DNA from: Cardinalis cardinalis
Taxonomy: Eukaryota > Chordata > Aves > Passeriformes > Cardinalidae
Reading direction: 5' to 3'
NCBI GenBank assembly: GCA_014549065.1
Contig: JACDOX010000153.1
Coordinates: forward strand, 271,815 to 335,814
DNA: 64,000 nt
Shown here piece after piece: positions 1-12,487 of this stretch. The translations under genes and the position numbers were made by a program. Each line of letters opens with the position of its first letter. Positions within the stretch are counted from its first letter, which is position 1. Below the pieces are notes generated by a model. It was not told the origin of the DNA. It saw only the letters and a program-made list of their open reading frames with translations, and searched no databases.

Positions 1-46
1 CCTCTCCTCTCCTCTCCTCTCCTCTCCTCTCCTCTCCTCTCCTCTC
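1..46. repeat. (CCTCT)n pentanucleotide microsatellite
   Basis: Nine perfect CCTCT units open the window and stop at CAGCCTGG. The tract runs off the left edge, so its true length is unknown. On the + strand it is pure pyrimidine. Confidence 0.95.
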
Positions 47-501
47 AGCCTGGATAGCTGCACAGAGGACATGACTTAGCTGTCACTGCTAATATGAGCA
101 GCTAATAATAACCCAGAGAGTCCTTACCCTGCTATGTTAGGGCTGGGGACCTAAAGTTTTAAAAGTTCCCAAAACAGCACCCAACCAGCCTGAGATCAGA
201 AGGTTTTACTCCTAAACTTGTCTGAGATAGCAGAAGTTCAGTGAACATTTAACAGTCTGATGCAGCCATTCTGCCTTGAATGAAAGAACACTTTTTAATA
301 CAAATTTGGATTGTTGTTTAGGGTGTTTTGTCTTGTTTTTGTTTTTTTTTTTCACAATATTTCCAGCTTTGATTCACACTGTAGTGAACTTAAACAGACA
401 CAAACCAAGAGCTGTCTTGGGTAGTTCGCTTTCCATTCTTGTTCAATTGGCAAATTAAGGCATATTGAACACAATGGTAATGGTTCCCCTTTTCCCCATA
501 G
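47..501. other. Upstream intron (partial) of the candidate gene
   Basis: Sequence between the microsatellite and the first candidate exon. It contains a T-rich run at about 337-352 and ends in the pyrimidine tract CCCCTTTTCCCCATAG, which serves as the acceptor for the exon at 502. A 60-codon open frame at 276-458 is dominated by Phe and Leu from the T-run and looks like chance. No other feature seen. Confidence 0.4.
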
Positions 502-618
502 CCTCCTAAATGGAGCATCTGGGATACAGGAAATATCTACTCAGATTCCCTGTTTCCTGAAGGGGATTTGGACACTCAAACCTCATCGCAGTCTCCAGAG
601 CTAGCACACTCTGAAGAG
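502..618 (+). CDS. Candidate coding exon 1 of the chain (internal, phase 0 to 0)
   Basis: An exon of 117 nt, 39 codons, open in one frame throughout. The acceptor has a strong pyrimidine tract (CCCCTTTTCCCCATAG) and the donor is GAG|GTGAGA. The peptide starts PPKWSIWDTG and ends QSPELAHSEE. It is rich in Ser, Pro, Glu and Asp, with two Trp near the start, as in a disordered linker of a larger protein. It looks more GC-rich than its flanks. Phase 0 entry and no start Met mean that earlier exons lie left of the window. The next phase-matched exons are at 6297 (weak) or 7920. I do not recognise the protein. The claim rests on splice sites, open frame, composition and phase agreement with the later exons. 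Confidence 0.6.
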
Positions 619-3600
619 GTGAGAGAAGGAAAGCATCCTTCTTTGTACTTTTGCACTCTTGTTAGTCTTACAGTTTTCATTCCTAGTTTGCTGAGTGTTT
701 TGAGGCAAGTGATTCTCCTTATATACTGTATATAAATGCTGCTATGCTGGAAATGCAGTTCTTGGCTAGATTTAATGCCAAATACCAGTATGGAGTACAG
801 AAGGAAAAATTAAACAAATATTCTTTCCTTCAGCATACATTCCTTCAGATTTCCAAACACTGATACGTAAGACATAGGTAATCACTGCAAAAGTAAGTGG
901 ATGTTAATAACAATGACACCACAATACTTGTTCACGTGTGCTTCAATGATTTGCCAGTGAAGTTGCCATATGTTGAACCATGTCTGTCTTTGCAGTTGGT
1001 TACCAATGCTATTCAGCTAATTTAGAAAGCGGAAAAAGCCACAAGCCCAAGGCTTTTTACAGGAAGCCAAATTCTGGATATCAGCCCAGGGATTGGCTGT
1101 AAGGTTAAAAATGCTGTACAGCATGTAAAGGAGAAATGGTCCACTAGTTTTGAGACCTTACTATTCAAAGGGAGAGAGCACAGTAATGTTTGACTTGTAT
1201 AAAAATTTAAAACTGTGTAAGAAAAAAAGCATCATGTTAATTTTTTGACAAAGTAGTAATTATAACCAACATGAATAGAAATTAAATACCACTTCTACCA
1301 GTTGAGATCCTTTGAATTTGCAATTAACGTATTGGTATATGTGATGATACTTATAATGTCTATCAGTACATACAGCTGCAAAGTATTTATAAATTAAAAG
1401 CTTTTCACTACTGTTGAAGTGAAAGAAAACATTATTTACTGATTAAAAGCATATCCTCAGTTGTTAAGTTCTTTTGGCTTTTGGTGGCTTTTGGTTCTTC
1501 TATATCCTTTAATTATATCATGGTATTGTTCCTTATATTAAATGAAAATCTATTTTCATGATTGCATTATTTTAAAAGGACAAGAAAAATGCCACTTCAC
1601 ATGCTTAAACAAGGTGCACAGACATTATGTTAATGAGACACAGAGTTAGAAGTTATTAGTATTGCCTTTCCTGAGATTAAAAACTGGATGAAAGAATCAA
1701 AGCAACAAATCACTGGGGAATAATAAAATATGTAGTTAGCTACCAGCTACTACAATTATATAGTAAACCTTATCCAAGTCAGGAATTTCCAAAATAAATT
1801 CCCAGCCCATCTATGTCCTCCAAAAGCTGGAGGTCAATTGCATTAAGAGATATGAGCAGACAAAATTAATCACCTTTACATATACCACTTTAAACTATAA
1901 ACAATTCATTTTCCTGTACCTCAGCAGCATTGTTCACTTTATAATTTCTTGCAAATGATCACCCAAAAGCTTCCTAAAATCATTGAATCACTCTGGTTGA
2001 GACCCTCTAACTGTGACATGACGTGGATCAAGGCCAGCTAGTGATGTGTAGCTGTAGTGGCATCTTTACACATGACCTTCAAAGAGGCAAGTAAGTTATT
2101 TGCACTCCTGTTTTTTTCACATAGGGCTTTAGGTTAAAATGTCTAAAATTAAATATATTTATTACTGCCTTTAAAAACACAAATGACCCTTAGGTGGCTT
2201 TGATCAAAGTGGTTGCTTTCAAGGAGATGTAGAGATATTCCCTTGAACATACTATCATCATGCTTCCAGTATGTTATTGCTTGTATGAACACTTGTACAT
2301 GGCAGACTGTGATATTACCATGGATGGAAATTTTCATGAGACTTAAAGGAACAATTTGAAAAAGAGATATATGACTCTCTGATAACATAACTGACTTTGT
2401 AAACAAATTTGTAAAATAACATTACAGTCCCATTGAAAGAGAAGTTTTAACTTTCTCAAACTCTAATATTTAATCCCATCGGCATACACTAGACACACTG
2501 AGAAACTTTGAAAAGGTGGCACATGCCACAAAGACAAAGTATTTTCTCTGAAATATCTTCTATATTTGATATTTGTATTGTGAGAATATTTTCTAAAGAA
2601 ATTATTGTTTTATGGTTTTTCATGTTTTATGCCCTTCTGAAAGAAGATAACTGGAGCCAGAGTCCACCAACATGATCACTAAGAATGTGAATTAATATTT
2701 GCAGAAAAAGTAAAGAAATATCCCAGATCGTTTCTATTTCTCCATTGCTGACTTCTACACATTTCCTCTGGGGGAGGTATGGAGAGCAATTCTTACAAAG
2801 ACAAGAAATACAGAATGTTTGACAAGACACCTGTTCCTTCATTTGTATTCATATTTGATTGTGATAGATTTGAAAAGAATGGTGATTTCTTACCTCTGTT
2901 AAATTCTAATATGATGAAAGCCTGCATTTTTTTTCTTAAATACTTTTATCGACAATTCCGTTGTTTTTAGAAAGAGTACACAAAAATGTAGGGAAACTCT
3001 ATCATATTTTCTACCATAAATTCTCTTGACAAAAGAAAGTTGGGAAGAAACCCAACCCACATTCAATTAGCCTTTATATGCAAATCAACAATGACAGACA
3101 CTGATTTTTTTTTTTATATGGCATCATGCAGAAAGATTAATTTTACCTGGAATACAACCAAAAGCCCCTGGGATGCTTATCAGCAGTCTTCAGTGGAGGA
3201 AATGATAAATTCTTTTTATGCAAAACAAGCAAATATCACTTGTTTTCACAGCTCTGACCTAAGGTCTCCCCTGCTGTATCTTACAGTGTTTTTCATCTGT
3301 TTTACTAGACCCAACAGCAGGTGTGAGGCAATTGAAAACAATGTAAAACTGAATTGTTTCTTTCACTTCCATGAGAATTTCTGTGATGTGCATTCTTGGA
3401 GAGGAATTAGTTCAAGGTCAACATTACTGTCATGTTAAGAGGCTGTTTGCCACAGATGAACATTTGTCAAGGTTGTGTAAAGCCTAAACTGCCAAAGGAT
3501 GTGCACAAACTTTAGAAAGGAAGAAAGAAAAGCGACCAGCAGACCTGAAAAAAAAACCCTTGTATTATACAGAGCTGATAATTTTGAAGTTAAACTTTTG

Positions 3601-5641
3601 CATCTTTATTCCTAGGAGGTAGGGAAGCATGGTTGCTAAAACATTTGGAGCAATTTTACATATTTTGAAGATGCAATACAAGTCGCTGTGCATTCACAAT
3701 GCTATTGGTGAACAGGCTGCAAAAGCATGAAAAGTTTCAGGCTGTGCAAGGAGGAACCCAGCTACACAGCATTCTGCTTTTTGAAGGGCTCTGAATGGTT
3801 CAAAACCACAGAGGATCTCTTGTGAGGGAAAGCAGGAGTGTGATGCTCTTGACCACAGCGTCCACAGCTGGTTGAGCTCTTTGGTCTTGTGTTCTGCCCA
3901 TTCCACACCCCATGTGTGACTGCACAAGGAGGGTGGGATATGTACAGTTAGGAATATTATTCAGATGCCTAGTGAGGTGCCTGGTCTAATCAACATGGAT
4001 GTGCTTGGGCTTGATCTTAGCTCATTCGTGTCTAAATTGAGAGTCAGAGAGCTAGAGTGGTGTTGAGCCATGTGGAGATCTACAAGTGAAATGAGCCAGC
4101 TCAGGATGCCCAAGCTCAGAAGGAGTGGCAAGAACAAAGAAGAAAAAAAGAAAGAAGAGCAAAACACCCCTGCGTTCTTGAAAGTTGTGATGCAGATCTA
4201 ACACACCTGCTGACCAAAAAGTGTTGTTCATGCTGCACTTCAAGATGTAGATACATGAAATGTACTACAGGTTAATTACCTTCTGCCTGAGTCACAGTCT
4301 TCTTCTATGCTCCATACGATATTCTCATCCTGTCTGTTTTGGTCCAATGGAGTTGCAGGCTAAGTAAATTTTCAGGGCTCTTTTGGACCTCTAGAAAAAT
4401 GTATGAGAGATTTTCCTCTGTTAGAGGAAGTAGAATGAGAGTAAAACAGATAGGTACCCACAGATGCCAGATGTACTCCTCACAGGAAAGAAATGTTGGG
4501 CACTGAAGGTTGGAGCAAATATTTCCATGCCCAAGGAACAGAAAATGCAGTTTTGGTTTGTTTTTATTTTCAGGGGTTATTTAACTAATTTATAAAACAG
4601 TCAGTGGGTGCTGAGTGCACTAACTGCTATGTGCCCTGCTTTGTAACATTTACTTTTTAGCCTGTGGGTTTTCATTTAGCTAGGGTTCCATTCAGCTGTA
4701 TTTCAAATGTAGTCCAGATGACTGTCCACTGCAGACTGTTGACTAAAGAGCCCATAAAACACAGTGTTTAGTCAAGTTGGGCCGTTTCCATTAATCAGAC
4801 TGCATAATCTTCCAGTAACAAAGTAATGCTGATTTTATAGACTACTTACATAAAGCCTAATAATTCCCCATTCAGCTTAAGCTAACATATACTTTAGAAT
4901 GGATTATGTTCTCATAGTTAAAAAGAGAAAATGGTGGTATTTTCAACATAATTGATACTGACAAGAATTAACAGTTCCTTTCCATTTGCCTTTATTCCAA
5001 AGATTACTGTATAAATGAATTGCTTTCACATTATATAGCTGAGTTGGCTCAAACATTCTGACTCAAGAAACCCATTTGTGCTAGTCTTGAATCTGTTTCT
5101 CATAGACAGAAAGACACTGAAGTTTCTATCTGTGTCTGGCTAAAGCAATTCAGTACTGTTCATCTGTCATATTTCTCATAAAGTTTTGGCAAGTTCTTTG
5201 TTATTATCTGCTCCTCTTTTATCTTTCTTTCATTATTTTTCAATAAATGATATGAGAAAAAACAATATTTTGCTCTCCATCTCTCCAGCAATTCTCTATT
5301 AGATGATATCAAGATATGTTTACAAACTGAATAAAGGAATTTCCTTAGCAAGCATCCATACGTGTTGCACCACAGGCATCAAAATAACCAGAAAGTTCAG
5401 AAAGATTTAGTATGTGTAAGTTCTAAATCTTAATAATAATATCTGCAAACTTAAACTCTCTCAGTTACAGAATGCCTTACACTTGCATTTGCAGACCCAT
5501 ATATATTTTGGTCTGAGATCTCATAGGCAAGAATTAGAATGTACCAATTTAATTTTCTCACCACTGCCTTTACAAATACAGTTATAGCATGAACATATGT
5601 GTTATTTACATGTAATTTTAATTTCTTAACTTTGATTGCAG

Positions 5642-5689
5642 TGGCATTTGAAAATAGCCATGGATCAATTGGCTATTTTCCAAATGTCA
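5642..5689. other. Imperfect 48-nt hairpin
   Basis: Arms CATTTGAAAATAGCCA (5645-5660) and TGGCTATTTTCCAAATG (5670-5686) pair with one bulged base. Three more outer pairs, one of them G:T, extend the stem to 5642 and 5689. The loop is 9 nt. It is too short for a typical microRNA precursor, and no function is implied. Confidence 0.8.
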
Positions 5690-6296
5690 TGTGAAGTCAG
5701 GATACTTTTTTGTATTTACAGACTAAATTTCTCATATGTGTCTTCAAGCACATAGATCTATTCTGACATTATATTAGGCAGTCCCTGGGGTTGCTGGATT
5801 ACATCTCAGGGATCTGTGAAATGCTGCTGAAGAAAATAGGTTTATTACTAATACACTTCATCTCTACAGGGAGCCCTAACTTGATCGAGAAACTAAAAAA
5901 TATATATATATATATTTCCAAATAATATGATTGAGTAGTGAAAGATGCTCTTATCTTAAAAAGAAAAAAGATAAAGAATTTGTAAAAAACCAAATATTGC
6001 CCTTTATTTTTTCTTTGCTAAGTGAAATTCCAACTTCCTTGACCTTCCTTACCCAAAGCTGAGTACAGTATTTTAGACATGGCTTCATCATTTTCAAGTA
6101 TGACTAGCTACAGGGAAAATAATTTCTAAAAATTATTCTGATACTAGAGTAATATTAGTAGTAGTATAAAATCTGGAAACCTATTATTTATAAAATACTT
6201 AATGAGAGATGAAACATGGTTCTTTCAGCAAGCACTTGAAATAAATTTTTCGCCCCAATAATCCAGGCAATTTAACATCTAAATATTTCATTTCAG

Positions 6297-6350
6297 AAGC
6301 AATACAAGAACTACTATAGAAATTGTATGGGACATGTGACATTCAGAGGG
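6297..6350 (+). CDS. Optional small exon candidate (phase 0 to 0)
   Basis: A segment of 54 nt, 18 codons, starting KQYKNYYRN and ending HVTFRG. It lies between TTTCATTTCAG and GGG|GTAAGG. Its phase is 0 on both sides, so it can be inserted between the exons at 502 and 7920 without shifting the frame. An 18-codon open frame is common by chance and the composition is not distinctive. It could be a cassette exon or a look-alike. Confidence 0.3.
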
Positions 6351-7792
6351 GTAAGGAGTCATTTCCATGTTCTCCCTACATACTCCAGGCTACCTCAGGT
6401 TTCAACTGTGTGTTGGCGGAATATGCCAGTGGAACATTCTTGAGAATTAGGCAGATTAGCCTTGCTCCACATAGGATTAAAACCTCAAGTATATTAGGCC
6501 AATCTTGGCTTTGAGATCTGATGCAAGTCTAAAAGATTGAACCTACTAAATAATTTGAGTGTTATTATAGTATATACAGAGCTTCAGACTGTGAACATTA
6601 TCTGTGCCATCTTTGTTCATTTTAGAGCTGTGGTCACTTTCTGTGCTCTTCCAAAACTTCTTTTTGTGTCATCCCAATATGAGAGCTTTCATCCTTTACA
6701 ACTGGGATGATTTTTAGTTATGCCAGATTAGGTTTTGACCCATTTAGAAACATTTTTACAAGTGTTAAATACATTTCTTATGGATTAACTTTTACTCAGT
6801 GATGTCTTTCAGAAGACTCAATCCATTACCTTAGATTGACTGCTGGGTTCAGTACACGCTATTTTAGTACAGTGTGTTCAAACCTAATGCTCAGCTGTAT
6901 GCTGTTTAAATGAAAGCTTTGAGGTTCTTTGGATAAAGAATCTACAGTGCTGTGTACAAAATAAATCTGTTCTTTACATATTTCAGAATTGTGTGAATAC
7001 ATACTTGATCTCAGGAAGGTGAAGAGGAAAACTCCAATATTACACAGCTGAATAGTTATGCAACTGATAAAATAGGTGTAAAGAAAACATATCTTGAAAA
7101 AGTCTTAGTGATAACATTGGAACATTAAGCCATGACTTGTCACTAATATTCCACTACTTTTAAACATTGCTTATCACTTCTGTTCATGCTGTTCTGAGAC
7201 TTCATAATTCAGGTTTATTTTTCTGTATTATTTTGTTTACCTTCAAGTTACTGATATCTAGGTAATTGGTTTGGACGGTATTAGTAGGAAAAAGAAGAAT
7301 GATTTTTTTTTTCTAAGAAGAGAAATAAGACAAATAAGAGTAGGACAGGTGTCCTCTTTCTCTCCCTTCTTCCTCTCAAACCCCCATCCTTTCTTTCCCT
7401 TAAGGGAAAAAAAAATCTACTTCACATTTCTGAAAAAGTCATAAAAACAATTTTCCACACAGCAAAATGAGAAAGTTACAGGACTGTTAGCTTTTTATAG
7501 AAACATTAGATGGTGTGTACATCTGAACTTCTAGCAACAATCTCTTGACTTTGAGACTCCACTAGGTTTAACTGAGAGTATAGTTGTTCTACTGAGCAAG
7601 TGCTCTAAGTTCTCTTTCTTTTACGTGATACATCACCCACAGATTAATACTTGTTACACGTACAGATGTCTTGGTGGGGTAGAAAAGGCTGAATAAAAGT
7701 CTGTCATCAGCTGAGTTGGATGATTCCAAAGGAATTCCTCATAATATTGAAAACAAGTAAATCAGGAGTGAAAACTTTTCTCTGTTTCCATG

Positions 7793-7869
7793 TTTTTTTT
7801 AATTTTATTTTTGTTTTGTTTTTCTTGTTTTTTGTTTTTTGTTTGTTTTTTTTTGTTATTTCTTTGTTT
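7793..7869. repeat. T-rich simple repeat, (TTTTG)n-like
   Basis: A run of T blocks broken by single G, C or A, with repeated TTTTTTG words. It lies 50-130 nt upstream of the exon at 7920 and could add to the pyrimidine content of that intron end. It also resembles a decayed poly-A tail of a retroelement inserted on the minus strand, but no element body was seen beside it. Confidence 0.8.
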
Positions 7870-7919
7870 GCTTCTCCTTTAGTCTAAAACTTAGACTTAC
7901 TTTCTACTTTTTTGAATAG

Positions 7920-8090
7920 GGAAGAAATCCAATTTGTGACTTCTTTGTAAAAGATGTGGTAAGGTCCCTTGACACTTATGAAAAAACATCTACTAATGCT
8001 GGAAAGCGAAAACACTGTAAAGGGAACCTAGAAGAGAAAAAATCATTTAAGATCAATAGCCTTTACAAAATCCAATCCAGCATGAGAAAG
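7920..8090 (+). CDS. Candidate coding exon 2 of the chain (phase 0 to 0)
   Basis: 171 nt, 57 codons, open throughout in phase 0, the longest exon in the chain. The acceptor is TTCTACTTTTTTGAATAG and the donor is AAG|GTATTG, weaker than consensus. An internal GTG|GTAAGG at 7959 would give a 39-nt form, also phase 0. The peptide opens GRNPICDFFVKDVVRSLDTY and ends NSLYKIQSSMRK. The middle is Lys- and Glu-rich and the last part basic, with no membrane segment. Reading on past the donor meets a TAG within four codons, so a splice near 8090 is required if the exon is real. Not recognised. Confidence 0.5.
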
Positions 8091-11000
8091 GTATTGAATT
8101 AGCTTGGAAGAAACTCTATAAAATCCTGGTACGGACTGTAAGTTCTCCTTATTGAACAATAAATTGGTACAATGCTCAGAACTGAGACAAAACAAGCAAC
8201 TATATCAATCTACTGCATTCATTTATAAACTAATCTACCAACACTGCTCCTGGCTATCTGTTGATATGAGAAAATGTGACAACAGAATGCAGAAAGAGTA
8301 CTTGGACATGGGTAGCTAAGTATGTCAAATTTTATACTCTAAGATACCATAGATGTGCTATGGATGTGCTTTGGGTTGTGCACAACCCAAAGGCTGAACT
8401 TAAGAGCTTGTCTCGACAGTTGTGTCTATTATTAGTAGTATTAATATCAATATTAACTCTTTCAACAGTGAAATGAAGACTGTAACAAAGGTTTGGTTTT
8501 TCATTTCCCTCAACCTATCTCCATTTTCAGCCTGTTTTGAATTAGGTCCATTTTGCCCAGGAGAATTAATTACATACCAGGAATACTTAATATACATACT
8601 GTTGATGCTTTGCTTTCTTACTGGAATTTTGATTTGCAGCTGATAAAAACAAAATCATAGAAGCAGCAGGAGCTTCTGCCTGTGCCTCTACAGTTTCTGG
8701 ACTTTTTCCATGGTCAAAATATATAAAATATCAGTTTATTATCAAAACTGCAGAAAAAAAATATGATAGTCCAGCCATGACTGGATGTTTAATTTCACCC
8801 TTTTCTAACCTTCAGCAAGGAGCTACCACTTTTCTGTCAGGAGACATATTCAAAACCTATGGAATAAAAATAAGATCATCTTCCAAAATCCACATTTCCC
8901 TTTGGAAATGGTCAGGTCATTCTTAACTAGCAGTCATTACTTAGGCATGATGTTTTTTAAATGATCATGCCTAAAATATACAGGGAACACCCTCACACAT
9001 GGAGCGCAATCTTCCTCCTGTCAGTGCTACCTTAGCCAGAAATGAACTTCTTCCCTGCAGCCAACTCAGTCATCATAGACCTGGTGCTTGTGTTTTCAGC
9101 CAAGATTAAATTGACCGAAGTGTTTAAAGAAAGATAAGCTTGTATACAAAAGCATTTGGGCAGAGTGTCAGCAAAGTCAAATGCTGACATAAGCAGGCAG
9201 CTGGCTACACAAAGGCTGTCTCTGAAGTTCAGTTCTATCTTATTTAAAACAGCTCCTATTTTGAAATTGAAGCAATCACAGAACAATACTTATTAGATGT
9301 TCATTTTAATTAATTTATAGCAGGAGGAAAGCTCTTGATCTACATGTGAGGAAAAACTGTGTCTCATGTTCTGACATCCTACCTACCAAGTACATTGGAA
9401 TTTTCTTTGGTTGACCAACACAACCATAGCTAAAATCACAGTCAGTATCAAATTTTTAGCCTTAAACTAAGAAACTAGAAGAACATTTGTCTCATTCCCT
9501 GATAAATTGCTTTTGAATTTTATGCATAGCTTATTTTTAACAGTTTTATTTTAGCAGATAAATAATAGCTGAGTTCTATGGCAATTAAATTCTACCCTTC
9601 AAATAAAAAAAGTTTAATAATAGCTCTCTGCAAGCAGTGATTCAGGCACTATGTCTTTTGGTAGGGTGAAGGGAGAGAAGGCAAACTTGTGTGTATTGAA
9701 AACAAAGATATGCAGTTGCTGGTGCAATATTATCTAGCATGTAACTCATGTAAAGCCAGATCTAAGGTCACACCTGAAGCCTCTTCACAGCTCCTGTGGC
9801 TTTGGTGTGCTAGCACACAAGTAAGGCTACGCAGGGGATGGTGGCATGGGGTCAGTACAAGAAGTGAGAGAAGGGATGAAATATTGCCCAGTAAGAGAAA
9901 ATGACAGGGTGGAACTGAAATGAAAAAGGTCATCTCACAGGGATGTTTGATGAGGAAACTCAACAGCTTTACAAGCATCCTGAGACTATGTGGCTAGTGG
10001 ACAGGCAGTTTGTCCAGAACTAAAAATCCCTGAGATCTCAGGGGGATGGAGCTACGCACTTGAAGTTCATACTAACAGAATTCAAATTCAGTTGTAGTCC
10101 TAGAGCTTTCAATGCAGCTGGAGAAAGGAAAATTTCCCCATAGCCTTACCTTCCCTGTTACAGCATAAATGAGACAATAAAGATTTAAAACATTCCATAA
10201 TTAACTCAGAGGCCAGTAGCAGTCTGAAATGAGTGAAGTGAGATGGACGCTAAATGATGAGGCTATATAGTTATTACTAACTTGATTTGTAAGAAATGAC
10301 TAAACATGATTCAGGACCATGAAAGTGATCTATAGCTTCATAAAGTGGTGCATTGGCACAAGGGAGCAATAAAAGTCTTTCCACATGAAAGATGACACCT
10401 AATGAATATGATGACCGGTGTTTCTTCTGCAAGTCCCGCAGCTTCAGTTCATATACTCTGTTTATGACACAGGTAAATGAAGATACATTTTGATAAAGCT
10501 CTAAATAAAGTTATATCTTTAAAAATGCTGCAGCGATGTACTTGCAGGTTTATCNTTCTGCACAACTCCTGTACAGTGTCTGGGACTGAGAAGCAAGACC
10601 CCTCCATACAGCAACCTGTAGCTGCTTTTTGGTAGCTTTTATGGTTTTATTGCTCAAATCAAAGAAATGAAAGATTTTTTTTTCAATATAAGAGTGTGCT
10701 AAGAGAACACAGAGTATCTGAAGCAAATTATCAGAGCACAAAGTCTGTTGTTTATTTAGCAGGACAAAGAAAGGATGATTGTATTTATAAGCAATTCTAG
10801 ATGTGCACATATTTAAATTTTCTAGATGTGAGACAGCATTACATTATTCTGGCAATATTCGGATGGGGAAGAATAAGTGTGAGAGCACAAAAAATAAGTG
10901 TATATAGGGTGTTGCTTTCTTTCAACATGTAACAGAGATATTAAGTCTTTTGAGGTGAAAAAAAAACCCCACATTTTTCAACATTTTAGTTATTTAAATA

Positions 11001-12146
11001 AATACCATTTATTTAAAACATTGATTTTTTTTTTGTTAATATGTACTCTAAGGATTAACATCAGCCACAAAATTTTTTGGTGGGTGACACTTAAAATATT
11101 CTAAAATCAATAATACCTCAAAATAGATTCTAGAAAACAGCCATACACTGGAGCCACATAATTTATCCCCTAAATACAACAAGACACTAAAAAATCTATG
11201 AAATACTGACCATGCTTCTTGTGTGCTTGAATTCACAAATCAGAAAAGAGGTAACAAGCTGAATCCTGTGTTGCTTTAATTCACTTTCTCTCCAGAGACT
11301 GAAAATCTAGTACAGCCAATATTTCAGCCCTTCTAGACTTTTTCCTTTTGCTAGGCTTCTGTGCCTGCTTTTTGTAATATGCGATTACCTCTGTAATATG
11401 GGGTGTAAAACTGAATCTGAGTGTCCCACTTTTTAGACTGTAATGCCATATGTATGTGTCTGGAATGATTTCCTCTGTCTCATTTTCTGTGTCCCTGTAC
11501 ATGCTTTCTGGTGCTCTCCTGTTTGACTGCAGAAATACATTTTGCTGACAGTTTTGTGGCTCTGTTTATTGTGTTTGTGATCCCAGGTCCTTTCCCTGCT
11601 TTCTGCCAAATATGCCCATTTAATATGCACTGTCTCTGACTGCTCTTAACCCCAATGCTCCTAACCTTGCACTTGCATATTTTTAAAAAGGCAAAACCAT
11701 GGAGATCTCCTTCCTTCTGTCGAGCTAAATACACAGTGTTGGTTTTCACATGATTGTAATAATAGTAATTATATTTAGCAGTCATCAAAGAACACTGCAG
11801 ATCTGATCAATTCAGTGTAACACCACACAGAGCAAGGACTTGTTTTGGGGTAAAAAAATCAAGGCATTATAATAATGTTGATGAAATATACATCATTTAA
11901 TGGTGTACACACAGCTGTTCAATGGGTAAAATGACATCAAGCATGCACAGAACAGAAGAGTATCTTTAGATCCTGAGAGGATTAGCTGTAGGCTGTGCCT
12001 ATCCAAAACTGCAGATCACCTCTCTAAAATTTTACACTATTTGCTAGCCTGTCCAAAGTATACTTTGTAATATCTGGAATCAACTGTCCTGTTGCTCTCA
12101 CTTTTCTTCTTTCTCCTTGCTCATAAACATAATGATTCTGTTGCAG
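8091..12146 (+). other. Intron 2 of the candidate gene
   Basis: About 4.1 kb between GTATTG and TTCTGTTGCAG. It holds a perfect 24-bp palindrome at 8369-8392 and an undetermined base at 10555. Open frames on both strands (up to 102 codons at 11480-11788, minus) show no familiar motif. Otherwise plain AT-rich DNA. Confidence 0.4.
8369..8392. other. Perfect 24-bp palindrome
   Basis: The half-site CTTTGGGTTGTG is followed at once by its exact reverse complement CACAACCCAAAG. The centre is TGTGCACA with no spacer. Perfect spacer-free symmetry of this length is rare by chance in single-copy DNA. It could be extruded as a cruciform or bound by a dimeric protein. No known site is claimed. Confidence 0.9.
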
Positions 12147-12235
12147 GATCTCCTCAGCAAAGTTAAGAAGGAAGGAATGCAATCCCAGTGCATGTATCAG
12201 GGGTGTGAAGCTGAAGAAACAACATGTTCAAGAAG
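12147..12235 (+). CDS. Candidate coding exon 3 of the chain (phase 0 to 2)
   Basis: 89 nt: 29 codons plus two bases (AG). The acceptor is GATTCTGTTGCAG, with a long pyrimidine stretch about 30-60 nt upstream, and the donor is AAG|GTGCTT. The peptide begins DLLSKVKKEGMQSQ and ends ETTCSR, with four Cys overall if the split Arg codon is followed into the next exon. The phase 2 exit fits the phase 2 entry of 28089. The frame stays open past this donor, and a second donor GAA|GTAAAT at 12255 would make a 108-nt phase 0 exon that could join the short terminal look-alike at 12452. Not recognised. Confidence 0.45.
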
Positions 12236-12451
12236 GTGCTTTTGTATTTTTGAAGTAAATGTGGTGTTATTAAAAAAAAAAAGATAACTGATTTGCAAGA
12301 AGAGTAGACAAGCTGTTTCTCTGGGTTTTGGGCAACACCTTTGCACCATATCCTCGTTCACACAGAATTACAAAGTCCTACTCTTCTGGCCACAGGTGGC
12401 AAACTTTCTCTAGATAAAGTATATATAAATATTCTCTGTTCTTTTTTTCAG

Positions 12452-12487
12452 CTATCAGCATTGCAAACTGTGGAAAAATTGAACTAA
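12452..12487 (+). other. Short terminal-exon look-alike (phase 0)
   Basis: The very strong acceptor TTCTCTGTTCTTTTTTTCAG leads into LSALQTVEKLN and then TAA. If exon 3 uses its second donor at 12255, the phases agree and the result is a short alternative C-terminus after an intron of about 200 nt. The coding stretch is too short to judge. The acceptor is the only strong evidence. Confidence 0.2.

Larger units (their letters stand above)
619..7919 (+). other. Intron 1 of the candidate gene
   Basis: About 7.3 kb of AT-rich DNA from the donor GTGAGA to the acceptor TTTTTTGAATAG. Inside are an optional 54-nt exon candidate (6297-6350), a 48-nt hairpin (5642-5689), a short (AT)n at about 5900-5915 and a T-rich (TTTTG)n-like tract (7793-7869). 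A minus-strand exon look-alike lies at 4280-4359. I see no transposon remnant. Confidence 0.45.

Noticed and set aside
4280..4359. Minus-strand exon look-alike, 26 open codons starting PATPLDQNRQDENIVW, donor AAG|GTAATT
   Set aside because: It lies antisense within the + strand gene model, its acceptor tract is poor, and no phase-matched partner was found on that strand.
5641..5742. 34 open codons after TTTGATTGCAG
   Set aside because: Weak acceptor and no donor that keeps phase 0; the segment also contains the hairpin at 5642-5689.
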